Both the position numbers and the translations under genes were made by a program. DNA of 64,000 nucleotides from Henckelia pumila (lineage: Eukaryota; Streptophyta; Magnoliopsida; Lamiales; Gesneriaceae). Position 1 is the stretch's first letter, and each line of letters begins with the position of its first letter. The stretch is taken from NCBI RefSeq assembly GCF_033568475.1, contig NC_133120.1, forward strand, positions 139,434,109 to 139,498,108, written 5' to 3'. Shown here one piece after another: positions 12,501-25,190 of the stretch. The notes beneath the pieces are model-generated. The model had not been told where the DNA came from and made no database searches. It saw only the letters and a program-made list of their open reading frames with translations.

Positions 12501-14103
12501 TAGAAATAACAGATATCAAAGGAATTTTGGATCGTGATCCCTTACCATAGAATTTCCATTCATCAGTCATATCAGGTTTGAATTTCACAATCTTCTGAAA
12601 ACAGTCAACTGTTGCTCTGTACTTGGTTAGCATATCGATACCGATTATGCAATCAAAATCAGATAAACCAAGAACGATACAGTCAAGCGCAACTTCATTA
12701 CCTTCGTACTGTAGTACACAGTTTCTCACAGACTTCACTGATACTATACATTTTCCCAACGGTGAAGATATAGACACTACAGTAGTTAATGACTCAACAG
12801 GCAATGAATACAATGTAACAAATTGTTCAGATATGAAGGTATGCGACGCACCAGTATCGAATAAGACATAGGCAGGATAACCAGAAAGAAAACAGTTACC
12901 TGCAATCACATCGTCCGGTGCTGCTTGTGCTTGCTCTTCTGTCAATGCAAACACTCGTGCTTGTTGCCTCGGAGGTTGATTCACCATCTGACCTCCTCCT
13001 CTACTTGGTACTGCAGGCTGTGGTTGAAAAGAGTAAACAGAAGACACTTGTCTTTCAGCCTGAGCTACTGGTCTAAACGATCCAGTACCCTGAGCACCTT
13101 CAGAACCTCGCTGTGGACACACTCTCGCAAAATGTCCCATCTTGTTGCAAATGTGGCAGCTTCCAAATACACCTCGGCATTGTTCATTGGCATGACGTCC
13201 ACCACACTTGGTGCAATACACACCAGACTTCTGTCCAGCTCTAGACTGTCGGGAGCTACCTGAACTCGAAGAGCTACTACCACCAGATCTCTTGAACTGT
13301 TTGCTCTTGCCCTTGAAGAAGTTCTTCTTTCCACTACTGCTACCTCCAGCTTCAAATCGAGGTGGCGGTGGAATCTGTGACTGTTCTTGGGACTGTCTCA
13401 CTGGCTGTGGCACAAACTGTTCTCCTCATTGTTTCAGTATCCCTGCTTCTGCGCCCTTTGCTTGATTCAGAGCATCAGCAAAGGTATTCGGTCTTCCCGA
13501 ATTCACAAGTGTAAACACATCAGGATTCAAACCATTGATAAATTGATCGGCTTGAGCTTCATCACTAACAGCAATATGTGAAGCAAACTTCAACAAGCTA
13601 GTGAACTTTGCAACATATTCTTCGATATTTAACTGCCCCTGTTGCAGACTTGCAAACTCTGCTCCTTTGTCCTTACGATAAGACACAGGAAAGAAACGCT
13701 GATAGAAAGCAGTTCGAAATACAGACCAAGTAATAACAGTACCTTGGTTTTCCAATGCTCTCTTCATCGCTATCCACCAACTCTTGGCAAGGCCATGCAG
13801 CTGATGAATAATCAGTCTCACACGACGATCATCTGAATAGTCAATAGACTCGAATAACTGCTCAATATCTTCCAACCAGTTCTCGCACTCTATAGCATTC
13901 TCAGTTCCTTGCAACTTCGGTGGTTGGAATGACTGGAATCGTTTCAGAAGTTTCTCCATCGGATTAGCATCACTGAACTCATCAGTAGACGTACTACCCT
14001 GTCCATGTTCAGACACTGTCACTGGGACCTGTGCAGCATTCGTCTGTTCAGGCTGATTCATAGCCAACATCTGTCTAACTCTCGGTTCTGGTCGGGGAGG
14101 CAT
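9523..14103 (-). pseudogene. Gyp-3 gag-pol polyprotein with premature stops
   Basis: Reading from the ATG at 14103: gag (about 14103-13430); a CCHC knuckle ([14 protein letters not shown], near 13160-13120); aspartic protease ([12 protein letters not shown], near 12870); reverse transcriptase (about 12330-11830, catalytic FIDDILIYS near 11840); RNase H (about 11430-11165); integrase (HCSRYSVHPG zinc-binding region near 10780, core about 10600-10150); and a C-terminal chromodomain-like tail (about 9700-9523). One reading frame covers nearly everything. It is interrupted by stops at 13426 (TGA), 11161 (TGA), 10927 (TAA) and 10012 (TAG), with no frameshift seen between gag and integrase. Each stop is one C-to-T change away from a sense codon (CGA, CGA, CAA, CAG). 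The Gyp-2 protein has Arg where the second stop falls. Confidence 0.93.
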
Positions 14104-14431
14104 ATCAGATAATCAAACAGATTAGTGTACAATTCAATCTCAATTACAACAAATCTGTTGCAGTCCACATTGCCTTCATAAAAGATCGAGTTTCGATTCA
14201 TCCTCATAATACATGCTAGTACTTTAATCAAATAACCAGATAGCATGTAATTCAAACCATTGTATAGCATATTATTCGCAAATTATCACAGAATCATGTG
14301 ACAATTTAATATTTGTAATCAATCAATCATATACCATTCAATTATGAAAGCAATAAATAAATCAGAATAGAAGACTCGATCTACCCCGCTAATCTAATCT
14401 TAGTCCAAGAAACTCATGCTCTGATACCACC
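14104..14431 (-). other. Gyp-3 leader and primer-binding site
   Basis: The minus strand reads TGGTATCAGAGC at 14429-14418, two bases after the LTR end (14432). This is the usual initiator-Met tRNA match. The remaining roughly 310 bases up to the gag ATG contain no evident gene. Confidence 0.88.
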
Positions 14432-16405
14432 TGTTGTGGGGACCTCGGGTTGCTAATCTCATCTTAGGGCAATTAATGAACAATTTAACATTAATTAAAC
14501 ATCAATTAAGAAACCAAGAGCAAAGTAAAATTTTTTTTTTTTTAAAATTCAGTGTCTCGCTCGATCGGTGAAAAACACCCGATCGAGCGAGCACAATTGC
14601 TCAGCTCTCGGATGGAACACAATTTGGCCTCGCTCGATCCGTCAACTGCGGATCGAGCAAGCCAAAAACTCAAAAGTTCTGTCCGCAATTTACAGGGCTC
14701 GCTCGATCCGTCAACTTCTGCGGATCGAGCGGCCTCCAAATTTCAGAAATTCTGCAGAAGAGTTTTTGCTGTCAAGGCTTGGTTCAAAGCATAAATCTTC
14801 AACAACATGGATTTTACACATGCTATAAAATCTGGAAATATGCATACATACATAATTGAAATCTTGAACATCAATACATGCATTTATTACATCAAACAAG
14901 TCGCTAAAGATCGATAAATGACACAAATTATCTCAAGTGTCATACATGTAATTCAAAACCAACATAAGTAAGGTTTAGTGCTTATAAAGTTCAAGACATC
15001 ATCTACAACCCGAGTCCTCACATGCTAGACTCTCTCCCAACTGTCAATGACGTCGATGACTAGCTCCTGCCCCATCTGTTGTCATGCACACATACAAAAC
15101 AAGACAACAGCCGGATAAACTCCGGTGAGAAACATTCTCAGTATAACCAACATATAGAAAGCGTTAAATAAATCATCTTGACTCTATTTAAACTCGACTC
15201 AACAAATAGAGTACGTAAACGCTTTACATACGAATTGATTCACATAACTTCAAAGCCATCAAGATTCATAACTGATCTTGACATGGATATCCATCTAACG
15301 AGTTCGTAACCGACTCGCAAATAAGGTTAACAACAACCTTGGCATAGAATCAATTCAATATAGCATCATATCAACTCGAATATAAAGATCCACTACCTGA
15401 GATGGATCGACAACATCACAATCAAATCAAAAATATAAACAAGTATGTGGTTTTTGCGGGCCAACTCAAGATTAGTCGTTCTTGAGTTTCAAAGTCCCTA
15501 CTTCGCGATGTCGTCATTATACCTTCTTTTATCGAGGTTCTGAACTCTTCAAATCTCAACTCTTTCTTCGTTAGTTCAAGTCGGCGTCTTGTGTCGTTTA
15601 GCCTTCAAACTCAACTAAAACTGAATAAGAAAAATACTATAACATTCAAAACATCTCAACAACAACTTCAACTCAAATATCGGCTACCAAAACAGTTCCA
15701 AAACTCGATTAAACGACGTAGCGATTCAAAATCGGTAACCGACGTAATCCCGACTTCGAAACTTGTAACTCAAATTCATATATCAGCATAAATCTTATAA
15801 AAATCAGTCACATAACATCATATCAGCAGCTAAATTCATCGATATACATGCTAGAAGTCATAACCAATCCATTCAATCATCCAACTTCGATCCGGTAGCG
15901 CATATACAATCGATAGAATGTTAAGAACATAACAAACACATAAAATCTGATCTCTGATCAATAACTGATTCTGAAACCCATATAAAACATCATAAAACTT
16001 ACACGAGATCGAAGCCCTCGTCATAAGGATTCCAGAACAATTTACGGAATCGAAATCGGACAACCGGTTCAAAAGTTATGGCAATTCGAAAATCAAACTT
16101 TCAAAGAAAACCGATGAAGGAACTCAGCTCTCTGTTCTTGAATTCTGAATTTGATAAGAAAGATACACATATACATGCTGATAATCAATTCAAAATCTGA
16201 TAACTTTAATGCAAAATTGCACTTTAGTCCCTCAATTCTTCAATATTTGCAATTTGATCCTCGACCCTTATTTTAATTCAATTTAAATCCTAAATATTTT
16301 AAGAATATTAGAATTTAAATCAAAACTCTAAATATTCCCAAATTAAATATACTCGGGTTAAAATTAAATAAATTCGGATTAATTTATTTAATCCCGGGCC
16401 TTACA
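14432..16405 (-). repeat. Gyp-3 5' LTR (1974 bp)
   Basis: Bounded by TGTTGTGGGG at the low-coordinate side and GGGCCTTACA at the high side, so TG...CA on either strand. It contains three GATCGAGC dyads at 14555-14733 (listed separately). No protein-coding gene is supported. Confidence 0.92.
14555..14733. promoter_or_regulatory. Triple GCTCGATC/GATCGAGC dyad in Gyp-3 LTR
   Basis: Three inverted repeats with half-sites CGCTCGATC(C/G)G and C(C/G)GATCGAGCG lie at about 14555-14592, 14629-14661 and 14697-14733, with loops of roughly 5-10 bases. They are much more GC-rich than the surrounding LTR. The same half-sites recur in the unrelated LTR at 60533-60628. A role as binding sites or transcript hairpins is inference. 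Confidence 0.7.
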
Positions 16406-18900
16406 ACTTCTGCACCCTTTATTGCGGCGAGAGGAGTGGCCACCTGGGCCGAGTTCCGCACAGCTTTTCAGAAGCTGTATTTTCCTCCTGCACTCCGTTA
16501 GTCGAAGGCAGGTGAGCTACTGAGTCTGCAACAGGAAGCCATGTCTATTGATGAGTATCAGCAGAAGTTCTTTGATCTGCTATCCTATTGCCCCGAGATT
16601 GCTGACAGATCTGGGATGAAGTATAATCTGTTTCTTCAGGGCCTTAACCTTGAGATACATGACCGTGTGGCGGTTGGCGACGACATTTTCTACGAGGGTT
16701 TGGTGAACCATTGTCACCAGGCGGAGGAAAACATTCGACGGAACAGGTCTTTCCCTCAGTCGAGGCCTGCTAGTTCTTTGAGTCCCTGTGCCCAATCTTT
16801 CAAGAAGTCTGGATCTACTTCTTCCTCTGGTTCTGGAGGTGTTGTCCATTTCGGTAAGAAGGACAAGTGTGATCATTGTGGGAAGAACCATCCGACCGAC
16901 TGTTGCCGTAGAGCTTCTGGAGATTGTTTCCTTTGTGGAGAGACTGGTCATATCCGGAGAGATTGTCCACTATCTGGGGGAGGAGGTTCTGGTTCTGGTT
17001 TAGGATCTGGTTCTGAGGCCACCGTTCAGCAGAGGTCGCAGGGACAGCCTGCTGGGAGTTCTCATTTGAGGCCACGAGCTTCTGGCCAGGTGTTTGTCCC
17101 GAAACATGATCAGGCAGTGGAGGAGAATGAGAAATTCATCGCATGTACATTTCTGCTTTATGGTATACCTGCTCTTGTACTTATTGACACTGGTGCATCT
17201 CATTCCTTCATTTCTGCACGTTTTGTTAAGAGGCATAAGTTACCATGCATTGCACTAGACGTAGTGATGTCTGTTTCTACTCCGACGGGCCAATCTGCTT
17301 TGGCTAAGTGTCTAGTGATGGGTTGCCCTTTAGAGTTCGAAGGGAACATTCTGTTAGCGAATCTCATGGTCCTGGCGATGGACGGCTTTGATTACATTCT
17401 GGGAATAGATATGTTGACTACCTATCGAGCTTCAATGGACTGTTATCAGAGATTAGTACGCTTTCATCTGGAAGGGAGTGAGAGCTGGTTTTTCTATGGA
17501 GAGGGAGCGCGACCCTCGATGCCTTTGGTATCAGCTTTGAGAGCCTGTCGAGCTCTAGAGTCTGGCGGGGAAGGCTACCTTATCTATGCAGTTGATTTGT
17601 CTGCTGATAGCATTGGGAAAGAGAGCATTCCAGTCGTGGATGAATTTCCAGATGTATTTCCTGATGAGATTCCGGGTTTTCCTCCTGCTAGAGAAGTCGA
17701 GTTTGGCATAGAGTTGATGCCGGGTACTTTACCTATTTCTCGAGCACCGTATCGTCTGGCTCCGTCAGAGATACGTGAATTGAATAATCAGCTACAGGAT
17801 CTTTTGGACAAGGGGTACATTCGTCCTAGTGTATCTTCTTGGGGAGCTCCTTTTCTTTTTGTAAAGTAGAAGGATGGGTCGATCCGGCTGTGCATTGACT
17901 ATCGGCAGCTGAATCGAGTCACTGTGAAGAACAAATATCCATCGCCTCGTATTGATGACTTGTTTGATCAGCTGCAGGGCACGTCAGTTTACTCCAAGAT
18001 TGACTTGAGATCTGGGTATCATCAGTTGAGATTTCGTGATCAGGACGTAGCCAAGACTGCATTCCGTACTCGCTATGGGCATTACGAGTTCCTAGTGATG
18101 CCATTTGGTTTGACTAATACGCCGGCTATGTTCATGGATCTGATGAACCGTGTCTTCAGGGAGTATTTGGACAAGTTTGTCGTGGTCTTCATTGACGACA
18201 TCTTGGTGTATTTGCGTAATACGAAGAGCATGTTTCTCACTTGCGGTTGGTACTGCAGACTCTTCGAGATGAGCAGTTGTACGCCAAGATGAACAAGTGT
18301 AAGTTTTGGATGGATCGAGTGGTCTTTCTTGGCCATATCATATCCAGGGAGGGGATTTCTGTTGATCCAAGAAAGATTGAGGCGGTGCTTAATTGGTCGC
18401 GTCCGACGACGGTTGCTGAGATCCGTAGCTTTTTGGGTCTAGCAGGATATTATCGTCGCTTCATTCTGAACTTCTCTCAACTAGCTCGACCTTTGACGCA
18501 GCTTACCCGCAAGGGTGTGGATTTTGAGTGGTCCTCCGAGTGTGAGGAGAACTTCTGTGAGCTTCGACGACGGTTGACTTCTGCGCCGGTGTTGGCATTA
18601 CCGTCAGGATCTGGAGGGTATGTGGTATACACTGATGCTTCTCTTCAGGGGTTAGATTGTGTCCTGACTCAGAATGGGCATGTGATCGCATACGCTTCTA
18701 GACAGCTGAAGATTTATGAGGACAATTACCCAGTCCGTGATTTGGAGTTAGAAGCCATTGTGTTCGCTTTGAAGATCTGGCGTCATTATCTGTATGGCGA
18801 GAAATTTGAGATCTTCACCGACCATAAGAGTCTCAAGTATTTGTTCACTAAGGCGGAGTTGAACATGAGGCAGAGACGTTGGATGGACTTGCTTAAGGAC
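16406..18900 (+). pseudogene. Gyp-1 gag-pol, first visible part
   Basis: Starts in mid-gag, because Gyp-3 cut off the upstream part. It continues through a CCHC knuckle (CFLCGETGHIRRDC, near 16930-16970), aspartic protease (LIDTGASHSFIS, near 17180), reverse transcriptase (about 17690-18220, FIDDILVYL near 18190) and into RNase H (TDASLQG near 18630). It stops where Gyp-2 inserted at 18900. Compared with Gyp-2, damage includes a TAG at 16499 (CAG in Gyp-2), a TAG at about 17867 (AAG in Gyp-2), and a one-base deletion near 18222 just after the catalytic motif. The other half resumes at 28015. Confidence 0.92.
18896..18900. other. Target-site duplication AGGAC (left copy) of Gyp-2
   Basis: AGGAC at 18896-18900 is repeated at 28015-28019 on the other side of Gyp-2. 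Removing Gyp-2 plus one copy restores the uninterrupted RNase H reading seen at 23086-23100. This proves the order of insertion. Confidence 0.95.
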
Positions 18901-20225
18901 TGTAGTAGCCCGTAACCAAAAACAGTAATTAAGGGATTAATCATAATTACTTGGGTAGAGTTTGGAAGCTCCGAAGGTGAGTTCGGAAGCTCCGAACAGG
19001 ATCGAAAGCTCCGAAGGTGGATCGGAAGCTCCGATGGTATTACGTCAGGCATGACGTGTGGTTGGATCAGAAGCTCCGATCAGGATCGGCAGCTCCGATC
19101 ACCCCTATCCGAAGTCAACAAGTGATATTTTGACACGTGGTAGATCAGGATCTTCGGAAGCTCCGATGTCAGGATCGGACGTTCCGATCGAGGTTCGGAT
19201 GTTCCGATTGAGGATAGGAGGCTCCGATCGTTGTCTATAAATAGAAGGCCGAGAATTAATTTTCAATTGCCAATTCCAGATTTCCTCTCTACTTTAGTCG
19301 TATTCGAGTTGTTCTAGACTTCCTAGGCTTGAACCGGGAGTCTTCAAGGCGTTCAATAGTCGTAGCGGAGTTGTGCCCAAGTTCTGGAGGCATCGACATC
19401 AAAGGGCTAACGACGGATGAAGGTATAGCTTTTGCTTTCTATAAATATTTAGGAGTATGCAATAGCTTAGTTAAGGCTTTTAGAGCACTTTAATGATAGT
19501 AGTATCATTTGGCAGTGTAGAGCAGACTATAGGCGTGGACCTAGAGTTGGTAGAGCTTGCACTGATTTGAGGTACGGAAGTACTGTTCGAGATATCTTGA
19601 CTGAGTATGCATGTATTATGTGACTACATGGTTTATATGCCATTGATTATGCTGCATTGATTTGCATACTGAGCTATCTCCTTCGAGATGTCTGTTAGTA
19701 GGGTTTTTCCCTATCCTGTTAGTGGTTGGACTTCCATCGATTTGGGTCCGGCATATCCACTGGTATTATGGTATGGGAGCCACCTCCTGAAGCAACGGCA
19801 CAGCGTGCTACATACCAGGGCCCGGCCTATCTCTGTTATCTGATCCTTGACCTCGAGTTTTTAGGGAGTTCACTTTGCATGCATGTATACTCATACTCTC
19901 GTACTGAGCGTTTTATGCTCACGTCTCGTACTCTGTATTTCTGGACACCCTATTCCATGGGGCAGGTTTGCGATTGGATGAGGCGGGTGGATCCAAGAAG
20001 GGCTAGGCAGTGGTTGGTCAGCTGGAGCTTTGCCTAGGTTTTTATTTCTGTTGTTATGATACAGTTGTTCGATCTGGTTGTATAATATTTGGGTATTTAC
20101 AGATTCCTTTACTTGGGATTGTATAATGTTTATGGTTTCCGCAGTTTTATTCTGATATCCATTTAATTAAGTTAATTTCATGCCTAAGTTCTGTTTAGTA
20201 GGTGATCCAGGTAAGGGTCACTACA
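18901..20225 (+). repeat. Gyp-2 5' LTR (1325 bp)
   Basis: Starts TGTAGTAGCCCG and ends GGTCACTACA. It contains the dyad array (18966-19231) and a TATA box (19236-19243). Just before its end is CAGGTAAGG, an excellent plant 5' splice-site match. Small open frames here recur in all LTR copies and are not genes. Confidence 0.95.
18961..19243 (+). promoter_or_regulatory. Gyp-2 5' LTR promoter: dyad array plus TATA box
   Basis: About ten copies of a 13-14 bp unit close to TCGGAAGCTCCGA (variants TCGGACGTTCCGA, TCGGATGTTCCGA) are spaced 10-40 bp apart. They end 5 bp before TCTATAAATAGAAGG, whose TATA box is at 19236-19243. The arms TCGGA/TCCGA are complementary, so each unit is a dyad. The arrangement suggests an upstream enhancer for LTR transcription; the binding protein is unknown. 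Confidence 0.75.
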
Positions 20226-20229
20226 TTTA

Positions 20230-20241
20230 TGGTATCAGAGC
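20230..20241 (+). other. Gyp-2 primer-binding site
   Basis: TGGTATCAGAGC followed by ATGC, four bases after the LTR end, is the standard initiator-Met tRNA match. Confidence 0.92.
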
Positions 20242-20300
20242 ATGCATAGTATTCTTGGGATTTAGACTCTGCATAAGGTAACCGTGAGGTGCTTTTATAG

Positions 20301-23300
20301 ATGGCGAACTACGATGACCAAAGTAGCCATGGTAGTGGAGGTGGACGCTGGGGAGATGACGATCGTGAGCGTCGTCGGGACCGTCATCATCGTCGTCGTG
20401 ATGAGGATCGTTTCACTGTACGGCGATTTCTGCAGATGGGTCCTAAGCCCCTCGTTGGAGGTGAGTCTCCGGAGGATGCGGAGAACTGGTTAGACCGTAT
20501 GGAGATGACCTTTCAGACTTACCACTGCACCGAGGAGCAGAATATGGAGACCCTTGGCTATCTTCTGGATGGGCGAGCCCGTAGGTGGTGGAGGTTTACT
20601 TCTGCACCCTTTATTGCGGCGAGAGGAGTGGCCACCTGGGCCGAGTTCCGCACAGCTTTTCAGAAGCTGTATTTTCCTCCTGCACTCCATCAGTCGAAGA
20701 ATGGTGAGCTACTGAGTCTGCGACAGGGAGCCATGTCTATTGATGAGTATCAGCAGAAGTTCTTTGATCTGCTATCCTATTGCCCCGAGATTGCTGACAG
20801 CTCTGGGATTAAGTATAATCTGTTCATTCAGGGCCTTAACCCTGAGATCCATGACCGTGTGGCAGTTGGCGACGACATGTCCTACGAGGGTTTGGTGAGC
20901 CGTTGTCACCAGGCGGAGGATAGCATTCGGCGGAACAGGTCTTCCCTCAGTCGAGGCCTGCTAGTTCTTTGGGTCCCCGTGCCCAATCTTTCAAGAAGTC
21001 TGGATCTACTTCTTCCTCTGGTTCTAGAGGTGTTGTCTGTTTTGGTAAGAAGGACAAGTGTGATCACTGTGGGAAGAACCATCCATCCGACCGTTTCCAT
21101 AGAGCTTCTGGAGCTTGTTTCCGTTGTGGAGAGACTGGTCATATCCGGAGGGATTGTCCACTATCTGGGGGAGGAGGTTCTGGTTCTGGTTCAGGATCTG
21201 GTTCTCAGGCTACCGTTCAGCAGAGGACGCAGGGACAGCCTGCTGGGAGTTCTCATTTGAGGCCACGAGCTTCTGGCCAGGTGTTTGCCCTGAGACATGA
21301 TCAGGCAGTGGAGGAAAATGAGAAAGTCATCGCAGGTACATTTCTGCTTTATGGTATACCTGCTCTTGTACTATTGACACTGGTGCATCTCATTCCTTCA
21401 TTTCTGCACGTTTTGTTAAGAGGCATAAGTTACCATGCATTGCACTAGACGTAGTGATGTCTGTTTCTACTCCGACGGGCCAATATGCTTTGGCTAAGCG
21501 TCTAGTGATGGGTTGCCCTTTAGAGTTTGAAGGGAACATTTTGTTAGCGAATCTCGTGGTCCTGGCGATGGACGACTTTGATTGCATTCTGGGAATAGAT
21601 ATGTTGACTACCTATCGAGCTTCAGTGGACTGCTATCAGATATTAGTACGCTTTCATCCGGAAGGGAGTGAGAGCTGGTTTTTCTATGGAGAGGGAGCGC
21701 GACCCCCGATGCCCTTGGTATCAGCTATGAGAGCCTGTCGAGCTCTAGAGTCTGGCGGGTAAGGCTACCTTATCTATGCAGTTGATTTGTCCGCTGAGAG
21801 CATTGGGATAGAGAGTATTCCTGTTGTAGATGAATTCCCAGATGTTTTTCCTGATGAGATTCCGGGTTTTCCTCCTGCTAGGGAAGTCGAGTTTGGCATA
21901 GAGTTGATGCCGGGTAATTCGCCTATTTCTCGAGCACCGTATCGTCTGTCTCCGTCAGAGATGCGTGAATTGAATAATCAGCTACAGGATCTTTTGGACA
22001 AGGGGTACATTCGTCCTAGTGTATCTCCTTGGGGAGCTCCTGTTCTTTTTGTAAAGAAGAAGGATGGGTCGATGCGGCTGTGCATTGACTATTGGCAGCT
22101 GAATCGAGTCACTGTGAAGAACAAATATCCGTTGCCTCGTATTGATGACTTGTTTGATCAGCTGCAGGGAACGTCAGTTTACTCCAAGATTGACTTGAGA
22201 TCTGGGTATCATCAGTTGAGAGTCCGTGATCAGGACGTAGCCAAGACTGCATTCCGTACTCGCTATGGGCATTACGAGTTCCTAGTGATGCCATTTGGTT
22301 TGACTAATGCGCCGGCTATGTTCATGGATCTGATGAACCGCGTCTTCAGGGAGTATTTGGACAAGTTTTTCGTGGTCTTCATTGACGACATCTTGGTGTA
22401 TTTGCGTATTACGGAAGAGCATGTTTCTCACTTGCGGTTGGTACTGCAGACTCTTCGAGATGAGCAATTGTATGCCAAGCTGAGCAAGTGTGAGTTCTGG
22501 ATGGATCGAGTGGTCTTTCTTGGCCATATCATATCCAGGGAGGGGATTTCTGTTGATCCAAGCAAGATCGAAGCGGTACTTAATTGGTCGCGTCCGACGA
22601 CAGTTGCTGAGATCCGTTGCTTTCTGGGTCTAGCAGGGTATTATCATCGCTTCATTCTGAACTTCTCTCAGCTAACTCGACTTTTGACGCAGCTTACCCG
22701 CAAGGGTGTGGATTTCGAGTGGTCCTCCGAGTGTGAGGAAAATTTATGTGAGCTTCGACGACGGTTGACTTTCGCGCTGGTGTTGGCATTACCGTCAGGA
22801 TCTGGAGGGTATGTAGTGTACACGGATGCTTCTTTTCAGGGGTTAGGTTGTGTCCTGACTCAGAATGGGCATGTGATTTCATACGCTTCTAGACAGCTGA
22901 AGCTTCATGAGGACAACTACCCAGTCCATGATTTGGAATTGGCAGCCATTGTGTTCGCTTTGAAGATCTGGCGTCATTATTTATATGGCGAGAAATTTGA
23001 GATCTTCACCGACCATAAGAGTCTCAAGTATTTGTTCACTCAGGCGAAGTTGAACATGAGGCAGAGACGTTGGATGGACTTGCTTAAGGACTATGATTGC
23101 GAGATTAAGTACCATCCGGGAGCTGCTAATCTCACCGCTGATGCTTTGAGTCGCAAAGTGCGACTATCCACACTTCAGACTTGTTCGATGTCTAGTGCGA
23201 TCAGGGACTGTTGTACTTCGGGATATACCTTCAAGCATAAGAAAGGTATGCAGAGTATCCAGATGTTTGCGATATTATCTGAGCCAGCTTTGTATTCGCG

Positions 23301-24713
23301 GATTCAAGATGCTCAGATGTCTGATTCAAAGATCCAGCATTTAGCTCGTCTAGCTAATGAGGGTAGCTCGTCTGAATTTCATTATCAGTCAGATGGCTTT
23401 CTGTGTTTGTATGGTAGGCTTGTGATTCCGCAGGATGAAGAGTTGCGAGAGGAGATTTTGTCTCAGGCGCATCGCACTAAGTTGAGTATTCATCCTGGGA
23501 GCAACAAGATGTACAAAAATCTACGTACTCATTTCTGGTGGAAGGGAATAAAACGCAGTGTTTATCAGTTTGTTTCGAGATGTTTGGTGTGTCAACAGGT
23601 CAAGGCAGAGCACCGACGACCTGGAGGATTGCTTCACAGTCTGCCTATTCCTGAATGGAAATGGGAGTTTATCACAATGGACTTTGTGACCCATTTGCCG
23701 GTATCCCCGAGGAACTGTGATGCTATCTGGGTTGTGGTGGACTGACTCACCAAGTCAACGCATTTCATTGCCTATAGTCGGGAGTACAATGTGGATCGTA
23801 TGGCTCGGTTGTACATTCAGGAGATCGTTCGACTTCATGGAGTGCCTGTGAGCATTGTCAGCGATTGGGACCCCAAGTTTACTTCTAGATTCTGGGGGAG
23901 TGTTCAGCGTGCGATGTGTACTACTCTCAGTTTGAGTACTGTCTATCATCCGAAGACTGATGGTCAGTCAGAGCGCACTATCCGTACTTTGGAGGATATG
24001 CTTAGAGCGTGCGTCATGGATTTTGGTTCAGCCTGGCAGGATCATTTGCCATTGATCGAGTTCGCGTACAACAACAGCTATCATACTAGTATTGGGATGG
24101 CACTTTTTGAGGCGTTTTAAGGGCGACGTTGTCGTACTCCACTCTTCTGGGAATAAGTGGGGGAGAGACAGGCTGAGGGACCGGAGTTTATCCAACAGGC
24201 GTAGACATTGTAGATCAGATCAAGAAACGGATTAAGACTGCACAGGATCGTCAGGCCATCTATGCTAACACCAAGCGTAGGCCTTTGCAGTTCGATGTCG
24301 GGGAGAAAGTGTTTCTAAGAGTGTCACCTTTCCGCAAAATTCTCAGATTTGGCCTTAAGGGCAAGTTGTCTCCCAGGTTTATCGGTCCGTTTGAGATCTT
24401 GGAGAGCATTGGCGATTTGTCTTATCGACTAGCCTTTCCACCGCATCTTTCCAATATTCACGACGTGTTCCACGTATCTCTGTTGCGACGGTATGTGGCA
24501 GATGAGTCTCATATTCTGCAGCGGTCTGAGGTTCAGGTAAGCAAGGATTTGACTTATGTTGAGAAACCTATTCGTATCCTGGATTATAAGGATAAGGTTT
24601 TGCGGAACAAAGTCATTCCTTTGGTTTTAGTTCAGTGACAGCGCCGAGGCACTGAGGAAGCTACTTGGGAGCTTGAGGACAGGATGCGTGAAGACCATCC
24701 TGAGTTGTTTTGA
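20301..24713 (+). pseudogene. Gyp-2 gag-pol polyprotein, broken
   Basis: Begins at the ATG at 20301 with a charged region, then gag (RRWWRFTSAPF near 20580), a CCHC knuckle (CFRCGETGHIRRDC, near 21118-21160), aspartic protease (near 21370), reverse transcriptase (about 21900-22420, FIDDILVYL near 22390), RNase H (about 22820-23060), an integrase HHCC region (near 23470-23600), an integrase core (about 23640-24110) and a chromodomain-like tail ending EEATWELEDRM near 24680. Compared with Gyp-1, it has single-base deletions near 20943 and 21370, and stops at about 21761 (GAA to TAA), 23743 (CGA to TGA), 24118, 24154 and 24636 (TGG to TGA). It cannot make a full polyprotein. Confidence 0.93.
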
Positions 24714-24847
24714 TTTCATTCTTTAAGTTGTATTCAGTTGCAAACTCTGTAAACGTTTGATTTGAATAAAGAATGTTTCTGATTTTTGTATTACATTCAG
24801 TACTTAAGATCTGATTTCGAGGACGAAATATCTTAAGTGGGGGAGAA
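24714..24847 (+). other. Gyp-2 3' untranslated region with polypurine tract
   Basis: Short non-coding stretch after pol. AAGTGGGGGAGAA at 24835-24847 directly abuts the TGTAGTAG start of the 3' LTR. Confidence 0.88.
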
Positions 24848-24906
24848 TGTAGTAGCCCGTAACCAAAATCAGTAATTAAGGGATTAATCATAATTACTTT
24901 GGTAGA

Positions 24907-25190
24907 GTTCGGAAGCTCCAAAGGTGAGTTCGGAAGCTCCGAAGGTGGATCAGAAGCTCCGATGGTATTACGTCAGACATGACGTGTGGTTGGATCGGAA
25001 GCTCCGATCAGGATCGGAAGCTCCGATCAGGATCGGAAGCTCCGATCACCCCTATCCGAAGTCAACAAGTGATATTTTGACACGTGGAAAATCAGGATTT
25101 TTGGAAGCTCCGATGTCAGGATCGGACGTTCCGATCGAGGTTCGGACGTTCCGATCGAGGATCGAAGGCTCCGATCGTTGTCTATAAATA
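24907..25190 (+). promoter_or_regulatory. Gyp-2 3' LTR dyad array plus TATA box
   Basis: About ten TCGGAAGCTCCGA-like units, with three successive near-identical ones at about 24994-25044. This differs from the 5' LTR in unit order, so the array has been rearranged since insertion or during reverse transcription. TATAAATA at 25183-25190 follows. Confidence 0.72.

Larger units (their letters stand above)
7886..16405 (-). mobile_element. Gyp-3: minus-strand Ty3-gypsy (chromovirus-like) element
   Basis: Read on the minus strand: 5' LTR (16405-14432), primer-binding site, gag-pol (14103-9523), polypurine tract, and part of the 3' LTR (9412-7886). The rest of the 3' LTR lies left of the window, displaced by the copia insertion. 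The order protease-RT-RNase H-integrase is Ty3-gypsy. A C-terminal sequence ending EEATWEVEEDMKQRFP resembles Tekay/Del chromoviruses. Its right edge interrupts the gag of Gyp-1, which reads continuously in Gyp-2 (20598 onward). Confidence 0.93.
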
